NCBI RefSeq assembly: GCF_023502205.1
Contig: NZ_JAMFLG010000001.1
Location: 62,001 to 126,000 of the forward strand
Reading direction: 5' to 3'
Source of the DNA: Aquiflexum sp. TKW24L
GTDB lineage: Bacteria; Bacteroidota; Bacteroidia; Cytophagales; Cyclobacteriaceae
DNA: 64,000 bases
Shown: piece after piece, positions 9,515-18,845 of the stretch
Layout of the letters: each line of letters opens with the position of its first letter
How positions within the stretch are numbered: the stretch's first letter is position 1
The notes under the pieces: generated by a model
What the model was told of the DNA's origin: nothing
The model's database searches: none
Seen by the model: only the letters and a program-made list of their open reading frames with translations
Position numbers and translations under genes: made by a program

Positions 9515-9571
9515 TGATTATCCGCAGCTTTAATCACTAATTTGAGCTTATTTCAAAGTAGCGGATAATCA
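9515..9571. promoter_or_regulatory. Long-arm inverted repeat in divergent promoter gap
   Basis: TGATTATCCGC (9515-9525) and its exact reverse complement (9561-9571) are separated by 35 bp. It lies between the divergent nuclease and Gfo/Idh/MocA genes, so it is not a terminator position. It could be a pair of operator half-sites or a leader hairpin of the oxidoreductase transcript. Confidence 0.4.
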
Positions 9572-9620
9572 TAAAATTTTTTATACTTTTCTAGTCAGGT
9601 TCATCTAAACAACTACTACT

Positions 9621-10829
9621 TTGAAAAGGAGAGATTTTGTCAAATTGGGATCGATTTTATCCGCAGGCTCTTTGCTGCCAAGTACATTGTACTCAGGCTC
9701 CCCGCTTGAATCCCATGTAAAACCTTTTACAATAGGCATTTTGGGTTACGGAGACCGGGGATCAGGTTTATGCCAATTAATGAGCAGTCTTCCTGACATG
9801 TTTGAGGTAAAAGGTATTTGTGAGACCATCCCATTCAGACTTCAAAAGGCCAGAGAAACGTTCGGTTCCAAAGTCCTGTATCACACTGATTATTTATCAC
9901 TTTTGGATCAAAAAGACATCGATGTAATTCTGATTGCCACCCCACTTTATCTCCATTTTGACCATGCTAAAGCCGTATTGGATGCTGGTAAGCATCTCTA
10001 TTTGGAGAAGACCATGACCTTTTCTGTTGAACAGGCGATTGAATTGAACAGCTTGTCCAAGAAATACCCGAATCAGGTCATTCAGGTTGGACATCAATAC
10101 CGATACTCACCGCTATATTTCAAAGTCAAAGAATTGATTCAAAACGGTTGGTTGGGAAAGGTTACCCAGATAGATGCAAGATGGGACCGAAATGCTGATT
10201 GGAGAAGATCGGTACCCTCACCCGAACTTGAAAGGCAAATCAATTGGAGGATGTACAGGGAATATTCCGGTGGCCTGACTGCCGAATTGCTTTCCCATCA
10301 GATTGATTTTATCAATTGGGCATTTGAAACTTCCCCAACAGAGATTGTCGGAACAGGGGGAATAGATTTTTTCAAAGATGGAAGAGAAACGTATGACAAT
10401 GTCCAGGTCATGTTGCGGTATGGAAAAGAGGGTATGATCGGAAATTTTGGAGCTACCTGTGCCAACCAGTACGATGGGTATGCATTTAAGATAAAAGGAA
10501 ATAAGGGAATGGTGTCTTTGTTGACCAATGACGGGGTATTCTATCCTGAACCTGATACTCGGGATGCATTGGAATCAGTGGATGGGGTGTCCGGCGCCAC
10601 AAAACTCGCTTGGGCAGATGATAAAAAAGGGTTGAGAATTTTGGATGAACCGATCAGAGACGGATCATATTATGCAATTACTGATTTTTATAGATGTTTG
10701 GTAAATAAGGAATTGCCACATTCCAATGTTTCTAATGGTGCAAAAACTGCCATTACTGTGGCTTTGGCAAATAAATCAATCTATGGTGAAGAAAAGCAAT
10801 TTTGGAAACCTGAATATAATTTTGGGTAA
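9621..10829 (+). CDS. Tat-exported Gfo/Idh/MocA family oxidoreductase
   Basis: A 402-residue protein starting at TTG (9621); this start is preferred because it gives a complete twin-arginine signal, MKRRDFVKLGS, directly at the N-terminus. A Rossmann fold follows (FTIGILGYGDRGSG), then the EKTMTF segment of the family (Lys of the EKP-type motif, here EKTM) and the substrate-binding C-terminal alpha/beta domain. Family members oxidise or reduce sugars and inositols with NAD(P), and Tat-exported ones carry a tightly bound cofactor, some acting as glycosidases. No partner gene is adjacent. The exact substrate cannot be told. Confidence 0.88.
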   Translation: MKRRDFVKLGSILSAGSLLPSTLYSGSPLESHVKPFTIGILGYGDRGSGLCQLMSSLPDMFEVKGICETIPFRLQKARETFGSKVLYHTDYLSLLDQKDIDVILIATPLYLHFDHAKAVLDAGKHLYLEKTMTFSVEQAIELNSLSKKYPNQVIQVGHQYRYSPLYFKVKELIQNGWLGKVTQIDARWDRNADWRRSVPSPELERQINWRMYREYSGGLTAELLSHQIDFINWAFETSPTEIVGTGGIDFFKDGRETYDNVQVMLRYGKEGMIGNFGATCANQYDGYAFKIKGNKGMVSLLTNDGVFYPEPDTRDALESVDGVSGATKLAWADDKKGLRILDEPIRDGSYYAITDFYRCLVNKELPHSNVSNGAKTAITVALANKSIYGEEKQFWKPEYNFG

Positions 10830-10953
10830 AAATTATATTAGATAAAATGGTAAAAATTAACGGCAGGATAATGATATGTCCGTTACATCGGTCTTCCTAC
10901 TCTATTGAAACGGAAATTAAGTCACTGGCAAAGAAGCGTAATTCTATAAATTG

Positions 10954-11292
10954 TTACCTCAATTTTTTATTCTCCTGATGCCTGTCTTTGTCTCTGATAT
11001 TTTTTTTATCAAAGTTCTTTTGTAACGCTTCTGTCAGGTCTACACCTGTTTGATTGGCTAGGCAAATAAGGACCCAAAGGATATCGGCCATTTCATCTGC
11101 CATGTTGATATCTTTGTCAGATTCTTTGAAGGATTGTTCACCGTACTTTCTTGCCATGATTCTGGCAAGTTCCCCCACTTCTTCCATCAATATCGCGGTA
11201 TTGGTCAGTTCATTAAAGTAGCGAACACCGACTGTTTGGATCCAATCATCCACTAATTTTTGGGCTTCCGAAATGGTGACTTCTTTATTCAT
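10954..11292 (-). CDS. MazG-like nucleotide pyrophosphohydrolase
   Basis: A 112-residue, all-helical protein with the MazG/dUTPase superfamily metal motif: MEEVGELARI (EExxE) and, about 25 residues later, DEMADILWVL (ExxD). It probably hydrolyses non-canonical or excess nucleoside triphosphates to monophosphates and pyrophosphate. Its ATG overlaps the stop of manC by one base (TGATG), so it is translationally coupled to the manC-kdsD operon. The lysine-rich tail (KKLR) is at the operon's 3' end. Confidence 0.9.
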   Translation of the reverse strand: MNKEVTISEAQKLVDDWIQTVGVRYFNELTNTAILMEEVGELARIMARKYGEQSFKESDKDINMADEMADILWVLICLANQTGVDLTEALQKNFDKKNIRDKDRHQENKKLR

Positions 11293-12368
11293 CAGACAAA
11301 ATCCTCCCCTTTGGCTTTTGCTGCATTGACAAATTCTCTGAATTTTTTATCCCCATCCATTTTGCAGATGATGAGGACATTTTCTGAGTCATTGATGAGG
11401 TATTTGTCTAACCCTTCAATTACCACCAATTTCTGCGGGCTTACTTTGATAAAGCAGTTTTGGGTATTATAAAGAAGGGCATTTGCTTCCACAACATTAT
11501 TTTCTTCATCCTTGTCATGAATTTCATGCAAACTTGACCATGAACCAAGGTCGGACCATCCAAAGTCCCCGAGAACAACATAAACCTCATCGGCCTTCTC
11601 CATGACACCATAATCAATAGAGATGTTTTTGACCAAAGAATAGGCCTTCTTGATAAAGTTTTCTTCACTTTCCTGAGCAAAATGCGTTACACCTTCTTCA
11701 AAAACCTCAGCCACATCAGGCATATATTTTTCAAAAGCCTTGATGATACTACTGACCTTCCAAACAAACATCCCGGAATTCCAGACGAAATCCCCGCTTT
11801 CCATAAATGTCAAAGCCAATTTTGCATTGGGCTTTTCAGTAAAGGTCTTTACTTTTTTGACAGGATTCCCTTGGTTGCTGATGTATTGGATATAACCGTA
11901 ACCCGTCTCAGGCCTGTTAGGTCTGATGCCAAGAGTAATCAACCTATCATCTGTGTCCGCTGCTGCAATGGCTATTTCAATAGTTTGGAAAAAATTGTTC
12001 TCTTGAAGTATAAGATGATCGGCCGGAGTCACAATGACTTTAGCCTCAGGGTTTTTATTCAAAATCCTATAACTCGCATAGGCGATGCAGGTAGCCGTAT
12101 TTCTTCTCAGAGGTTCAGTAAGGATTTGGTCTTCCGGTATTTCAGGAAGCTGTTCTTTAACCAGATTTTCATACTTGGAATTGGTCACTACAAAAAACTG
12201 TGATTTGTCAGAAATCATCACAAACCTGTCGTAAGTCATCTGTAACAATGTCCTTCCGGTACCAAGGATATCTAAAAATTGTTTGGGTCTGTTGTTTCTG
12301 CTATATGGCCAAAACCGGGAACCGATTCCACCAGCCATAATCACAATATAGGGTCGATCTTCCATCAA
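11292..12368 (-). CDS. manC: Mannose-1-phosphate guanylyltransferase
   Basis: A 358-residue protein with the nucleotidyltransferase signature MAGGIGSRFWPYSRNNRPKQ near the N-terminus, the FTEKPN strand and a downstream GDFGWSDLGSW block. It makes GDP-mannose from GTP and mannose-1-phosphate for capsule, O-antigen or glycoprotein sugars. The C-terminal isomerase domain of bifunctional enzymes is absent: only a short beta-helix-like tail remains. It lies 6 bp after kdsD and overlaps the MazG-like gene. Confidence 0.93.
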   Translation of the reverse strand: MMEDRPYIVIMAGGIGSRFWPYSRNNRPKQFLDILGTGRTLLQMTYDRFVMISDKSQFFVVTNSKYENLVKEQLPEIPEDQILTEPLRRNTATCIAYASYRILNKNPEAKVIVTPADHLILQENNFFQTIEIAIAAADTDDRLITLGIRPNRPETGYGYIQYISNQGNPVKKVKTFTEKPNAKLALTFMESGDFVWNSGMFVWKVSSIIKAFEKYMPDVAEVFEEGVTHFAQESEENFIKKAYSLVKNISIDYGVMEKADEVYVVLGDFGWSDLGSWSSLHEIHDKDEENNVVEANALLYNTQNCFIKVSPQKLVVIEGLDKYLINDSENVLIICKMDGDKKFREFVNAAKAKGEDFV

Positions 12369-12374
12369 AGTTGG

Positions 12375-13343
12375 TTAAACTATTCCTTCTTTCATTAAAT
12401 CATGAATATGGATAAATCCCGCCACTTTTTCGCCATCCAAGGCCACCAGTTGTGTAATATTAAATTCCTTCATTTTATTTAGTGCGACGATGGCATATTC
12501 TTCGACCTGAATGCTCTTTGGATTTACGGTCATGATATCGAGTGCCCTTACCTTGGAGATATCAGTCATCCTTTGAAGCATCCTCCTCAGGTCACCATCA
12601 GTGATGATGCCCATCAGCTTAGACCCCGAATCTAAAACAGCTGTCGCCCCCAGTCTTTTTCCGCTGATTTCCATGATTATTTCTGCCAAAGGCGCATTCT
12701 CTCCCACTGCCGGAACCTGGTTTTTTGGAACCACATCACCTACAGTTAGATAAAGCTGTTTGCCCAAAGCACCTCCCGGGTGGTATTTTGCAAAATCTTC
12801 ACTTGTAAAACCCCTGGCTTCCAAAAGACAGACTGCCATTGCGTCGCCCAAAGCCAATTGTGCAGTAGTACTTGAAGTTGGAGCAAGGTTATTTGGACAT
12901 GCTTCCTCTGCTATTATTGCTTTCAGAACAAAGTCTGCATTTTGTGCAAGATAACTATCAAGATTGCTCACCATGGCAATGAGTTTTGATCCAAGCCTTT
13001 TTAATAAAGGAACAAGAACCTTTATTTCAGGCGTATTCCCGCTTTTTGAAATACAGATCACAAAGTCTTCTTTCTGGATCATACCCAAGTCTCCGTGAAT
13101 AGCATCAGCAGCATGCATAAAAAGAGCCGGAGTTCCGGTTGAATTCATCGTCGCTACGATTTTATTGGCTATGATCGCACTTTTTCCGATCCCGGTAATA
13201 ACTACCCTTCCTTTTGACTCCAAAATTGCCTCAATACAGGCAACAAAATCCTCATCTATATAATTTACGAGGTTTTGAATGGCATTTGCTTCTGTTTGAA
13301 GCACTTTGATGGCACTACTTTTAATATTTTTTGTTAACTTCAA
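12375..13343 (-). CDS. kdsD: Arabinose-5-phosphate isomerase (SIS + CBS pair)
   Basis: A 322-residue protein. The SIS domain covers about residues 30-175 (VVITGIGKSAIIANK, HGDLGMI, ISKSGNTPE), and two CBS domains cover about 205-320. It converts ribulose-5-phosphate to arabinose-5-phosphate, the first step towards Kdo for lipopolysaccharide. It is the first gene of the minus-strand operon kdsD-manC-mazG-like and is divergent from recQ; a 16-bp palindrome lies in the shared promoter gap. GutQ paralogues have the same architecture, but the envelope-sugar context favours KdsD. Confidence 0.92.
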   Translation of the reverse strand: MKLTKNIKSSAIKVLQTEANAIQNLVNYIDEDFVACIEAILESKGRVVITGIGKSAIIANKIVATMNSTGTPALFMHAADAIHGDLGMIQKEDFVICISKSGNTPEIKVLVPLLKRLGSKLIAMVSNLDSYLAQNADFVLKAIIAEEACPNNLAPTSSTTAQLALGDAMAVCLLEARGFTSEDFAKYHPGGALGKQLYLTVGDVVPKNQVPAVGENAPLAEIIMEISGKRLGATAVLDSGSKLMGIITDGDLRRMLQRMTDISKVRALDIMTVNPKSIQVEEYAIVALNKMKEFNITQLVALDGEKVAGFIHIHDLMKEGIV

Positions 13344-13409
13344 AACTGCTGTTGTTATTCATTAGATTTGTAACAAAGGTATAAAAGAAATCCTTTAGAA
13401 TTTTAATTT

Positions 13410-13425
13410 GTACCCATATGGGTAC
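13410..13425. promoter_or_regulatory. Perfect 16-bp palindrome between kdsD and recQ
   Basis: GTACCCATATGGGTAC is an exact dyad, 20 bp before the recQ start and about 67 bp upstream of kdsD. It looks like an operator for a dimeric regulator able to act on either divergent gene. The regulator is not identifiable here. Confidence 0.45.
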
Positions 13426-13445
13426 CATGGTAATATCAATTAATT

Positions 13446-15623
13446 GTGGATCAAAGCGCAAAAGAAAAACTTAAAATCATTTTCGGTTTCAACCAGTTCA
13501 GAGGAACCCAAGAAGCTATTGTGGAAAACGTATTGAAGGGAAAAAACACCTTCGTCATCATGCCCACAGGAGCCGGTAAATCATTGTGTTACCAGTTTCC
13601 GGCCGTAGTCAGTGAAGGCACCGCCATCGTCATCTCCCCCCTTATTGCCTTGATGAAAAATCAGGTTGACCAATTAAATGCATTTGGTGTCAACGCCTAT
13701 TTTCTCAATTCCACCCTCAATAAATCCGAGACAAACAAGGTAAAGAAAGAAGTGCTGTCGGGGAAAGCCAAGCTACTCTATGTGGCTCCGGAGTCTTTGA
13801 CAAAGGAAGAAAACATGCTTTTTCTCAAAGAGGCGAAGCTTAGCTTTGTTGCCATTGATGAGGCACATTGTATTTCAGAATGGGGACATGATTTCAGACC
13901 GGAATACCGTAAAATCAAAACGATCATCGCCCAGATCGGATCGCACCTACCAATCGTTGCTTTGACTGCTACTGCCACTCCAAAGGTTCAGGTGGACATT
14001 CAGAGAAACCTTCAGATGGAAGAAGCTGATATTTTCAAATCTTCATTCAACAGGCCAAATCTCTATTATGAAGTCCGGCCAAAAGTGAAGAATGAAACCA
14101 AAAAGCAGATCATCAAATACATCAAATCCCAAAAAGGAAAATCAGGAATTATCTATTGCCTCAGCCGTAAAAAAGTCGAGGAAATAGCCGAACTCCTGAA
14201 AGTCAACGGGATAAATGCTGCGCCTTACCATGCCGGGCTTGACCAGAATGTACGGATCAAAAACCAAGATGATTTTCTCAATGAAGAGACTGACGTTATC
14301 GTAGCTACCATTGCATTTGGAATGGGCATTGACAAGCCGGATGTCAGGTACGTCATCCATTATGATGTTCCCAAATCTCTGGAGGGATACTACCAAGAAA
14401 CAGGTAGAGCCGGCAGGGATGGCCTCGAAGGACATTGCCTGATGTTTTATAAGTATGATGACATCGTCAAGCTTGAAAAATTCAACAAAGACAAGCCTGT
14501 AACCGAACGGGAAAATGCCAAAATCCTTCTAGAGGAGATGACTGCCTACTCGGAAAGTACGATGTGCAGAAGGCGGGTTTTGTTACATTATTTCGGTGAA
14601 ATGATGGACTATGACTGCGGCAATTGTGACAACTGCAAGAAGCAAAAGGAAAAGTTTGAAGGGATAGATTACCTGCTTTCAGCAATATCCGCGGTAAAAG
14701 AGACCAACAATAGATTTAACTTAGCCCATATCGTCAAAGTAATCAGAGGTGAAAAAGACGATTATATCGCAAGCTACGGCCATGATCAGATCTCTGTTTT
14801 TGGAAAAGGAAAGGACGAAGATGAAAAGCTTTGGAAAACTGTTGTCCGTCAAGCCCTGATTCTGGGATTCCTTGACAAGGACATCGAAAACTACGGAGTT
14901 ATCAAAATAACTGCCAAAGGAGAAAACTACCTTGAGGGGCCTTATTCCGTTGTTTTAAGCAAAGATTTCGATTTTGATGAAGTCATTGTGGACCCCAATG
15001 CCGAGGAGATCGCAGCAGGAGGAAAAGCTTATGATGAAAAGCTTTTTGAATTGCTAAAAGCTGAGCGAAAGAAAGTAGCCAAATCCAAAGGGCTTCCACC
15101 CTATGTCATTTTTCAAGACCCGTCTTTAGAGGAAATGGCTACTGTTTATCCTACAAACAAGGAAGAACTGGCACAGATCAATGGGGTCGGAATGGGGAAA
15201 GTCACTAAGTTTGGTGCCTCCTTCCTGAAGCTGATCGAGGATTATGTGGAAGAAAATGAAATAATTACAGCGTCAGATGTTGTAGTCAAAACAGCCGGTA
15301 ACCGATCCAAAGTTAAAATTTCTATTATCCAACAGGTTGACAGAAAGGTGAATTTGGACGAAATCGCAGAAAACCTAAATCTTTCCATGTCAGAATTGAT
15401 TGGAGAAATAGAGCAGATTATCTATAGCGGAACCAAACTGAACATCAACTATTACATTGAAAATATCATGGACGAAGAACGTGAAGACGTTCTACATGAT
15501 TATTTCATGACTGCTGATTCTGATAATATTAAAGCTGCTTTAGCAGAACTTGAGGAGGAGGATTTCGCTGAAGAGGAAATCCGTGTCTACAGGATCAAGT
15601 TCATTTCAGAGCATGCCAACTAA
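13446..15623 (+). CDS. recQ: ATP-dependent DNA helicase RecQ
   Basis: A 725-residue protein starting at GTG (13446); no nearer ATG keeps the conserved N-terminus. Helicase motifs: motif 0 FGFNQFRGTQ, Walker A MPTGAGKSLCYQ, DEAH box AIDEAHCISEWGHDF, motif VI QETGRAGRDG. The RQC zinc site is CRRRVLLHYF...CGNCDNC, followed by a winged helix and an HRDC domain at about residues 530-610. A further 110 residues at the C-terminus are helical and acidic, longer than in E. coli RecQ (609 aa). It unwinds DNA 3'-5' in recombination repair. It sits 14 bp before purD. Confidence 0.96.
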   Translation: MDQSAKEKLKIIFGFNQFRGTQEAIVENVLKGKNTFVIMPTGAGKSLCYQFPAVVSEGTAIVISPLIALMKNQVDQLNAFGVNAYFLNSTLNKSETNKVKKEVLSGKAKLLYVAPESLTKEENMLFLKEAKLSFVAIDEAHCISEWGHDFRPEYRKIKTIIAQIGSHLPIVALTATATPKVQVDIQRNLQMEEADIFKSSFNRPNLYYEVRPKVKNETKKQIIKYIKSQKGKSGIIYCLSRKKVEEIAELLKVNGINAAPYHAGLDQNVRIKNQDDFLNEETDVIVATIAFGMGIDKPDVRYVIHYDVPKSLEGYYQETGRAGRDGLEGHCLMFYKYDDIVKLEKFNKDKPVTERENAKILLEEMTAYSESTMCRRRVLLHYFGEMMDYDCGNCDNCKKQKEKFEGIDYLLSAISAVKETNNRFNLAHIVKVIRGEKDDYIASYGHDQISVFGKGKDEDEKLWKTVVRQALILGFLDKDIENYGVIKITAKGENYLEGPYSVVLSKDFDFDEVIVDPNAEEIAAGGKAYDEKLFELLKAERKKVAKSKGLPPYVIFQDPSLEEMATVYPTNKEELAQINGVGMGKVTKFGASFLKLIEDYVEENEIITASDVVVKTAGNRSKVKISIIQQVDRKVNLDEIAENLNLSMSELIGEIEQIIYSGTKLNINYYIENIMDEEREDVLHDYFMTADSDNIKAALAELEEEDFAEEEIRVYRIKFISEHAN

Positions 15624-15637
15624 AACGAATTTTATTA

Positions 15638-16936
15638 ATGAATATATTATTATTAGGTAGCGGAGGCAGAGAACATGCTTTTGCATGGAAAATTGTAAGC
15701 AGCCCAAACTGTAAGCAGCTTTTTGTTGCACCCGGTAATGCGGGCACCGCTTCTATTGCAAAAAACATTTCCATATCTCCTACTGATTTCAATGCACTTG
15801 CTGATTTTTCAACCGAAAACCAGATAGACATGATTGTGGTAGGACCTGAAGAGCCTTTGGTGAAAGGGGTTACTGATTTTTTCAGTAACCATCCTACACT
15901 TCATAGTTTGCCTGTGATTGGACCATCTCAAGCCGGTGCGCAATTGGAAGGATCCAAGGATTTTTCTAAGCAGTTTATGCAGAAATATGACGTTCCTACT
16001 GCGGCATACGAGACTTTCACAAAGGACACATTCAAAGAAGGAATAGACTTCATCCGTCAACAATCTCTTCCGATAGTATTGAAAGCAGATGGCTTAGCTG
16101 CCGGAAAAGGTGTGCTGATATGTCAAAGTTTTACAGAAGCGGAAGATTCCCTGAAAGAAATGTTGCTTGAAAGCAAATTTGGAAAAGCTTCTGACAAAGT
16201 TGTTATTGAGCAGTTTTTGAAAGGAATTGAGCTTTCTGTTTTTGTGGCCACAGATGGAAACCACTATAAAATCCTTCCCGAGGCCAAAGACTACAAAAGA
16301 ATCGGAGAGGGTGATACAGGTTTGAACACCGGCGGAATGGGCGCAGTAAGTCCTGTACCTTTTGCAGATGCGGACTTTATCAAAAAAGTTGAGGACAGGA
16401 TAGTAAAGCCGACCATTCAAGGTTTGAAGGAAGAGAATATCCCCTATGTTGGGTTTCTTTTTATCGGGCTGATGAATGACGGCGGTGAGCCTTATGTTAT
16501 CGAATACAATGTCAGGATGGGAGATCCTGAAACGGAAGCCGTATTGCCACGGATCAATAGTGATTTTGTGGATCTTCTACATGCCATGGGAACAGGAAAA
16601 TTGGACTCCTATGATTTGGAAATTGCATCATATACCTGCACAACTGTCGTATTGGTAGCAGGCGGATATCCCGGTGATTATGTAAAAGGAAAAAAAATAG
16701 AAGGTCTTGATTTTCCAAGTGACATTTCGGATTCCATCTTATTCCATGCCGGAACAAAAATTTCTGAGTATGGGGAAATATTAACCAACGGCGGAAGGGT
16801 ACTTGCCATAACCGGAATAGGAAAAGACATAGACTCAGCATTGGAAAATGCGTATTCAAGAGTAGCCGAAGTTTGTTGGGACGGTATTTATTACCGGAAG
16901 GACATTGGTCAGGATGTGTTAAATTTGATTAAATAA
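15638..16936 (+). CDS. purD: Phosphoribosylamine-glycine ligase
   Basis: A 432-residue, full-length GARS with an ATP-grasp fold. MNILLLGSGGREHAFAWK is the N-terminal PRA-binding motif, VLKADGLAAGKGV is the ATP-grasp core, and NVRMGDPETEAVLPR is the PurD signature. It joins glycine to phosphoribosylamine in purine synthesis. Probably co-transcribed with recQ (14 bp) and followed 46 bp later by ricT. Confidence 0.97.
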   Translation: MNILLLGSGGREHAFAWKIVSSPNCKQLFVAPGNAGTASIAKNISISPTDFNALADFSTENQIDMIVVGPEEPLVKGVTDFFSNHPTLHSLPVIGPSQAGAQLEGSKDFSKQFMQKYDVPTAAYETFTKDTFKEGIDFIRQQSLPIVLKADGLAAGKGVLICQSFTEAEDSLKEMLLESKFGKASDKVVIEQFLKGIELSVFVATDGNHYKILPEAKDYKRIGEGDTGLNTGGMGAVSPVPFADADFIKKVEDRIVKPTIQGLKEENIPYVGFLFIGLMNDGGEPYVIEYNVRMGDPETEAVLPRINSDFVDLLHAMGTGKLDSYDLEIASYTCTTVVLVAGGYPGDYVKGKKIEGLDFPSDISDSILFHAGTKISEYGEILTNGGRVLAITGIGKDIDSALENAYSRVAEVCWDGIYYRKDIGQDVLNLIK

Positions 16937-16982
16937 ATCCCAAAACCACGAGGAGAAATTTTCTCCCATTATATATAAAATT

Positions 16983-18395
16983 ATGTCAGGATGTACTAGC
17001 TGCTCAACCACCTCCGGCTCTAGCGGAGGCTGCCAAAATAACGGCACCTGTGGAACAAGCGATTGCAATAAAATGAATTCCTTTGATTGGCTTACCCATA
17101 TGGGGATACCTTCGGTTGATAAATTTGATATCGCAGAAATCAAGTTCAAAGGAGGAAGAAAAGAATATTATAGAAACATAGACCACATTTCCCTCACTAC
17201 CGGTGATCCCGTAGTAGTCGATGTTCCAAATGGTCACCATATCGGATATGTTTCACTTCAGGGTGAACTTGTTCGTTTGCAGATGCAAAAGAGGAAAATC
17301 AGGGATGACGACAATATCCTTAGGATTTATCGTGTGGCAACACAAAAAGACCTTGAGAAATGGGAAGAAGCCAAAAACAGAGAAATCCCAACTCTTTATC
17401 GTGCAAAACAGATCATAGATGAAATGAAAATGGAGATGAAACTTTCTGACGTGGAGTTTCAGTCTGACAATTCAAAAGCTACATTCTATTATTCGGCCGA
17501 CGACCGGGTTGATTTCAGGGAATTGATCAAGTCCCTAGCCTCGGAGTTTAAAATCCGGGTGGAAATGCGGCAGATAAGCCTTAGACAAGAGGCAGGTAGA
17601 CTTGGCGGAATTGGAGTTTGTGGCAGGGAGTTATGCTGCTCCACCTGGATTTATGACTTTAAAAGTGTCAATACTTCTGCAGCGAGGTATCAAAACCTTT
17701 CTCTTAATCCAACAAAACTTTCGGGACAATGCGGAAGGCTGAAGTGCTGCCTCAACTATGAGCTCGACACCTATATGGCTGCTTTGAGTGATATTCCTGA
17801 AGTGGATAAACCCTTGCAGACTGAAGCAGGATCAGCAAAACTTCAAAAAACAGATATTTTCAGGAAGCTGATGTGGTTCAGCTACAACAATGACAATAAC
17901 TGGCATTCGATCACTTGTGAAAGGGTTTCTGAAATTCTTGAATTGAATTCAAAAGGAGTGACTCCTTATGACCTCAAGACAAATCATGGCAAGGAACAGG
18001 AAGATTTGATTAACAAATCCAATATGGAACTTGATGCGCTTGATAAGAAATTCAGCAAAACCAAGAAGTCCAAGAAGAAAAAGAAACCAAGAAATCCGGG
18101 AGAAAATCTGGCAGATGCTAAAGAATCTTTGAAGGAGGAAAGACCAAGTAACCAAAAATCAGAAGTCAGACCCAATAAGCCGGCTTCTGAAAAACCCGGT
18201 CAAAACAGGCAAAATCCTACAAGGAAAAATGTAGAGAACAGACCAAAACCGGTTGAAAACCAAGAAAAGGGACCACAAACTCCAAGAGAGGGTAATCCTG
18301 ACCAAGTTCCTAAGAAGAAGAAAAACAACAAAAGAAGGTTCAATTCCAAGAACAAAGGAGATCAAAATAAAGGAGATCAAAACGCAGGGCAATAA
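16983..18395 (+). CDS. ricT: PSP1 domain protein, RicT/YaaT family
   Basis: A 470-residue protein. The N-terminus is unusually Cys-rich: six Cys in the first 28 residues (CTSCSTT, GGCQNNGTCGTSDC). The PSP1 core carries the family signatures GIGVCGRELCCSTW and GQCGRLKCCLNY, cysteines that in Bacillus RicT help bind iron-sulfur clusters in the RicTAF complex. The last 120 residues are Lys/Pro/Asn-rich and disordered, which is common in Bacteroidota. gldH starts one base after the stop. A role with gliding is suggested only by this linkage, which I recall as conserved in the phylum. Confidence 0.9.
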   Translation: MSGCTSCSTTSGSSGGCQNNGTCGTSDCNKMNSFDWLTHMGIPSVDKFDIAEIKFKGGRKEYYRNIDHISLTTGDPVVVDVPNGHHIGYVSLQGELVRLQMQKRKIRDDDNILRIYRVATQKDLEKWEEAKNREIPTLYRAKQIIDEMKMEMKLSDVEFQSDNSKATFYYSADDRVDFRELIKSLASEFKIRVEMRQISLRQEAGRLGGIGVCGRELCCSTWIYDFKSVNTSAARYQNLSLNPTKLSGQCGRLKCCLNYELDTYMAALSDIPEVDKPLQTEAGSAKLQKTDIFRKLMWFSYNNDNNWHSITCERVSEILELNSKGVTPYDLKTNHGKEQEDLINKSNMELDALDKKFSKTKKSKKKKKPRNPGENLADAKESLKEERPSNQKSEVRPNKPASEKPGQNRQNPTRKNVENRPKPVENQEKGPQTPREGNPDQVPKKKKNNKRRFNSKNKGDQNKGDQNAGQ

Positions 18396-18396
18396 T

Positions 18397-18843
18397 ATGA
18401 AGCTAAGATTATTGGTATTGCTGCTCTCTGGCTTTCTATTTGTAAGCTGCGCGGGAGATCGGCTTTTTGAAGAATATGAAGGACTGAAATCCGGAACATG
18501 GCATGTTTCGGATACAGTTTCCTTTGATGTATCTAAGATCTCCAATCCCAACAAAACCCTAGTCGGCATAAAGTACACCAAGGATTATGAGTTTAGAAAT
18601 CTCTATTTAATGTACATTCTCAAAGACAGTCTTGGTCAAACGGTAGAATCCAAATTGCTCGACATTCCGCTTTTTGAAAGCAAGACTGGAAAACCGCTTG
18701 GTGACGGTTATGGAAGTACTTTTACCCGATACGATACTTTGCCTTTAGGTACTCTTTATAGCAGTATTCATTTAGTCCAATACATGAGGGTGGAAGAACT
18801 TACAGGAATCGAGACTGTAGGAGTGAAAGTTGTTAAAAAATAG
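18397..18843 (+). CDS. gldH: Gliding motility lipoprotein GldH
   Basis: A 148-residue protein. The start is the ATG at 18397, just after the ricT stop; the frame is open further upstream, but this ATG gives a clean lipoprotein signal (LLLSGFLFVSC, lipobox Cys at residue 17). The mature part matches the GldH pattern (YKG/YEGLKSGTWHVSDTVSF, then the YRNLYLMY-like strand). GldH is needed for gliding in Flavobacterium johnsoniae; many gliding-negative Bacteroidota keep it with the type IX secretion genes. Its stop is 2 bp from the stop of the convergent helicase gene. Confidence 0.88.
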   Translation: MKLRLLVLLLSGFLFVSCAGDRLFEEYEGLKSGTWHVSDTVSFDVSKISNPNKTLVGIKYTKDYEFRNLYLMYILKDSLGQTVESKLLDIPLFESKTGKPLGDGYGSTFTRYDTLPLGTLYSSIHLVQYMRVEELTGIETVGVKVVKK

Positions 18844-18845
18844 AA

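Noticed and set aside
10847-10978. 43-codon frame after the Gfo/Idh/MocA gene
   Set aside because: Starts at ATG 10847 and reads into the tail of the MazG-like gene; no ribosome site, no recognisable motif. A gene remnant cannot be excluded.
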